NCBI GenBank assembly: GCA_025354965.1
Contig: JANXLW010000249.1
Coordinates: 1-8,136 of the forward strand
Direction: 5' to 3'
Origin: Betaproteobacteria bacterium
GTDB lineage: Bacteria; Pseudomonadota; Gammaproteobacteria; Burkholderiales; Burkholderiaceae_C
DNA length: 8,136 bases
The position numbers were made by a program, and so were the translations under genes. Under the pieces are notes generated by a model. That model was not told the DNA's origin, did no database searches, and was given only the letters and a program-made list of their open reading frames with translations. This document shows, in pieces, positions 5,602 to 8,136 of the stretch (position 1 is its first letter; each line of letters begins with the position of its first letter).

Positions 5602-8136
5602 TTAAAACAAATCGTCCAACTCGTCAGTGCCACCGCCTGGCATCTTGCCGTGCTCCTGCAGATAAGCCTGAATCATTTGCGACTCGCGGGAGGTGTACAT
5701 CGCCGCCTCTTCAAAAGTGAAAGCCACGGCTTGGGCGTTTCGTCCCAACTGCTCGCTCAAACCCTTGCGCAGGTTGTCGACGCCCTTGATCATCAACACT
5801 TTTTTGTCGGCATCCAGTAGCTGAAAAACCCCGGCTTCAACACCTATTGTGCCAATCACCTGGGCCGTGAATTCGAGCCAGGATTCAGGTGGCAGCAACG
5901 CGTCGGTGATCTTCGGCGCCAGATTGCATTTGAAACAGCGTGCGGCTTCGGCACGCGCCGTGGCATCGTCGAAGCCCTTCTCGACCTCGACCCAACCACC
6001 TCGCTGCGCGGGGTCCAGCACAATCGGGTGAAACTTGCGCCGCTGGTTGAAGGCAGGATCGCTGCCCAGCAAGGGGCTGCTCTGCCAGCCGTCGTTCAGT
6101 AGTTTTTCTTCAATGTTGCCATCGCCACCCAGTTGCTTATCGATAGCTGCTGCGGCCATGCGGCCTTGGGCGATGGACTCGATCAATGTTGACGGGCCCA
6201 ACACGCAGTCGCCGCCAGCGTAGACAGCCGCACGACTGGACAGCATGGAATCCGCTCGCACCGTGATGCGACCTTTTTTGTCGGTCAGCACACCAAAACC
6301 TTCGAAACGATTCGGATACTGTCCGACCGCGGCAATCACAAGGTCTGCCCCTTCGCAGACTTCTTCGCCGGTATCGACCGGGCGGCGACGTTTGGAGGCA
6401 TCGGGTTCGCCCAGCGCCATGCGCGCGTAAGTGATGGCCAGGCGGTGACCGTTGTGCCCTGCTTCGATCTTCTTGGGGGCGAGCAGGTAGCGCACGTTCA
6501 CGCCTTCATCCATACAGCCCTCGAGCTCCTCTTCGCGCGCTGGCATTTCCTCGCGCGTGCGGCGATAGACCATGTCTACCGAGGCACCGAAGCGCCGCGA
6601 CGAACGGGCGTTGTCGGTGGCAACATTGCCGCCGCCTATGACCACCACCTTGGCGCCGGTCTGTATGCCATCGGGCGTATTCACCAGACCCATGGTTGCC
6701 GCCTTGAGATAGCTGGGGCTGTCGACGACGCCACAGAGGTCTTCGCCAGGAATCCCCAGCTTGTCACCTCCCTGGCAGCCTATGCCGATGAAAACCACCT
6801 CATAGCCTTTGTCGAACAAAGTGTCGGCATTGTCCACGGCGGCATTGAAGCTGAACTTGACACCCAATTTCTCCACTTCTGAAACTTCGTCGTCTATGAC
6901 CTTGATCGGCACGCGGTAGGACGGTATGCCGTAACGCGCCATGCCGCCGGCAGCCGGTTGGGCGTCAAAAACCGTCACGCTGTGACCCTTCTTTGCCAGG
7001 TAATAGGCGACGGTCAAGCCCGCCGGTCCGGCCCCGATGACCGCCGCTTTGTGGCCGGTCGGCGGCAGTTGTTTCGAGAATTGCCGCCAGATACCCGTGT
7101 CGTTGTCGGCCGCGATGCGCTTGAGCGAACGAATCGAGAGTGGGTCGTCAAGTTGCCCGCGCCGGCAAGCAGATTCGCACATGGCGAAACAGGCGCGCCC
7201 CACGATGCCGGGGAAGGGCAGCTTTTCACGCACGACGGCGACCGCTTCCCCGTACTTTCCTTGCGCCGCCAGCTGCACATAACGAGGCACGTCGATACCC
7301 GCCGGGCAGGCAGCCTTGCACGGAACCATGCTTTCTTCCCGTCTTGCCGGGTCCAGCGTGCGGTCGGTTAAAGCGCCGGTCGGACAGACGGTGACGCAGG
7401 CTTGGCAAAACTTGCAACCGGATTCGATCAGGGTCGGCGCGATGGTGCCGACATAGCGACGCACCCCTTGCGCGGTCTCGACTTCTTTCACCTCCAGGCA
7501 ACCGACACCGCGCACGTCATTGCAAGCCACCAGGCAGCGTCGGCAATCGATGCACAGGTTGTAGTCACGGTCGAAGAACGGCTCATTCGTGATGATCGGC
7601 AATTTGGCCGGCTTGTAGGGTGGCGTTGTATTCGGGATTCCGACGTAGTCGGAGACCTTGCGCAATTCACAGCTCGAGAAAATCGAACAACAACGCGTCT
7701 CAGGCGGGTTGCCGTAGGAGCACTGGCTGCGCGAGCAGCCCTCGCGCTGTGGGCAGACCAGGCAAACATGCGGATGCGTACCGAGAATCCTGGCCAGATG
7801 GTCCCGCCTCGCTTGCTGGATTTGCGGCGTGCCGGTGCGTACCACCAGTCCGGCACTCACCGTGCTGGAGCAAGCCTTGCTCAGCCCGGGAACGCCCTGT
7901 ATCTCGATCAGGCAGAGGTTGCAGCCGGCGCTGCCCTTGTCGGCGCAGCCGCGTTGCCGGGCTGGTGGCAGATCCGGGTGGGCGCACAGCGCCGGAATGT
8001 AAATGCCGGCAACGCTGGCCGCGTTCAGGATGGAGGCCCCGGCCGGTGCCTGAACCGCCTTGCCATCAATGCTCAGTTCCACCGGCGCGCCGAATTCCGT
8101 CGCATCGCTGGCACGGCTGGCCGGCCACCACTGGAT
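5602..8136 (-). CDS. bzdV: BzdV-like iron-sulfur flavoprotein, putative NAD(P)H:ferredoxin oxidoreductase; 5' end possibly beyond the window
   Basis: The frame is open from the right edge to TAA at 5602. A GTG at 8082-8080 gives an 826-residue protein beginning MELSIDGKAVQ, and I number residues from there. Residues 1-80 form a NuoG-type [2Fe-2S] ferredoxin (C33, C54, C57, C71). A His-Cys3 site follows (H103, C107, C110, C116). Two [4Fe-4S] motifs come next (C177/C180/C183/C187 and C223/C226/C229/C233-P). From about 250 the chain is GltD-like: C255/C259, C298/C302/C306, the FAD motif GAGPAG (350-355), the pyridine-nucleotide motif GGGNVA (483-488), VYRRTREEMPA (505-515) suggesting NADPH, and YAGGDCVLGPSTL closing the FAD fold. 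C716/C719 precede an unassigned tail of about 107 residues. It precedes dch-had-oah, the same order as bzdV-W-X-Y in Azoarcus, so re-reduction of the ferredoxin feeding benzoyl-CoA reductase is the likely role. The 18 codons right of GTG are also open with G/C-rich third positions, so translation may begin farther right. Cofactor specificity is inferred. Confidence 0.85.
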   Translation of the reverse strand: MQWWPASRASDATEFGAPVELSIDGKAVQAPAGASILNAASVAGIYIPALCAHPDLPPARQRGCADKGSAGCNLCLIEIQGVPGLSKACSSTVSAGLVVRTGTPQIQQARRDHLARILGTHPHVCLVCPQREGCSRSQCSYGNPPETRCCSIFSSCELRKVSDYVGIPNTTPPYKPAKLPIITNEPFFDRDYNLCIDCRRCLVACNDVRGVGCLEVKEVETAQGVRRYVGTIAPTLIESGCKFCQACVTVCPTGALTDRTLDPARREESMVPCKAACPAGIDVPRYVQLAAQGKYGEAVAVVREKLPFPGIVGRACFAMCESACRRGQLDDPLSIRSLKRIAADNDTGIWRQFSKQLPPTGHKAAVIGAGPAGLTVAYYLAKKGHSVTVFDAQPAAGGMARYGIPSYRVPIKVIDDEVSEVEKLGVKFSFNAAVDNADTLFDKGYEVVFIGIGCQGGDKLGIPGEDLCGVVDSPSYLKAATMGLVNTPDGIQTGAKVVVIGGGNVATDNARSSRRFGASVDMVYRRTREEMPAREEELEGCMDEGVNVRYLLAPKKIEAGHNGHRLAITYARMALGEPDASKRRRPVDTGEEVCEGADLVIAAVGQYPNRFEGFGVLTDKKGRITVRADSMLSSRAAVYAGGDCVLGPSTLIESIAQGRMAAAAIDKQLGGDGNIEEKLLNDGWQSSPLLGSDPAFNQRRKFHPIVLDPAQRGGWVEVEKGFDDATARAEAARCFKCNLAPKITDALLPPESWLEFTAQVIGTIGVEAGVFQLLDADKKVLMIKGVDNLRKGLSEQLGRNAQAVAFTFEEAAMYTSRESQMIQAYLQEHGKMPGGGTDELDDLF

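Noticed and set aside
6445..7394. Plus-strand frames opposite the flavoprotein
   Set aside because: They are complementary-strand shadows of the GltD-like FAD/NADPH domain, typical in GC-rich coding DNA.

Overview
This window is a single, tightly packed block of leftward (minus-strand) genes. It appears to be the downstream part of an anaerobic benzoyl-CoA degradation operon, followed by small genes of the kind linked to nitric oxide or oxygen handling. The moderately high GC content, the NAD-dependent dehydrogenase/hydratase/ring hydrolase set, and the hemerythrin and DUF2249 genes suggest a facultatively anaerobic, probably denitrifying betaproteobacterium of the Thauera/Azoarcus/Aromatoleum or Rhodocyclales/Burkholderiales kind. 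The taxon is inferred; no rRNA or marker gene is present.

In transcription order (right to left): (1) 8136-5602, a large iron-sulfur flavoprotein with a NuoG-like [2Fe-2S]/His-Cys3/2x[4Fe-4S] front and a GltD-like FAD/NADPH body. It resembles the BzdV-type putative NAD(P)H:ferredoxin oxidoreductase and is open at the right edge. (2) 5584-4802, dch (bzdW), cyclohexa-1,5-diene-1-carbonyl-CoA hydratase. (3) 4766-3696, had (bzdX), 6-hydroxycyclohex-1-ene-1-carbonyl-CoA dehydrogenase. (4) 3673-2543, oah (bzdY), 6-oxocyclohex-1-ene-1-carbonyl-CoA hydrolase. (5) 2515-1898, a PaaY-like left-handed beta-helix (gamma-carbonic-anhydrase fold) thioesterase. (6) 1891-1436, a hemerythrin HHE-domain protein. 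(7) 1432-1196, a DUF2249 protein. (8) 1196-1, a polytopic membrane protein with conserved-looking histidines, resembling NnrS/haem-copper-oxidase-subunit-I-like proteins and cut by the left edge.

Genes 2-4 form a complete linear route: the dienoyl-CoA made by benzoyl-CoA reductase is hydrated, oxidised, and hydrolytically ring-opened to 3-hydroxypimelyl-CoA. Gene 1 would plausibly supply low-potential electrons, through ferredoxin, to the reductase. The reductase subunits (bcr/bzdNOPQ type) and the ferredoxin are not in the window and would be expected to the right. PaaY could free CoA from stalled thioesters. The last three genes look like an NO/O2-related cassette that reads on without a gap, as if protection or redox adaptation were co-transcribed with oxygen-sensitive aromatic catabolism.

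No gap between genes exceeds about 35 bases. I see no internal promoter, terminator, tRNA, repeat array, CRISPR or mobile element. The long plus-strand frames are antisense shadows of these genes.
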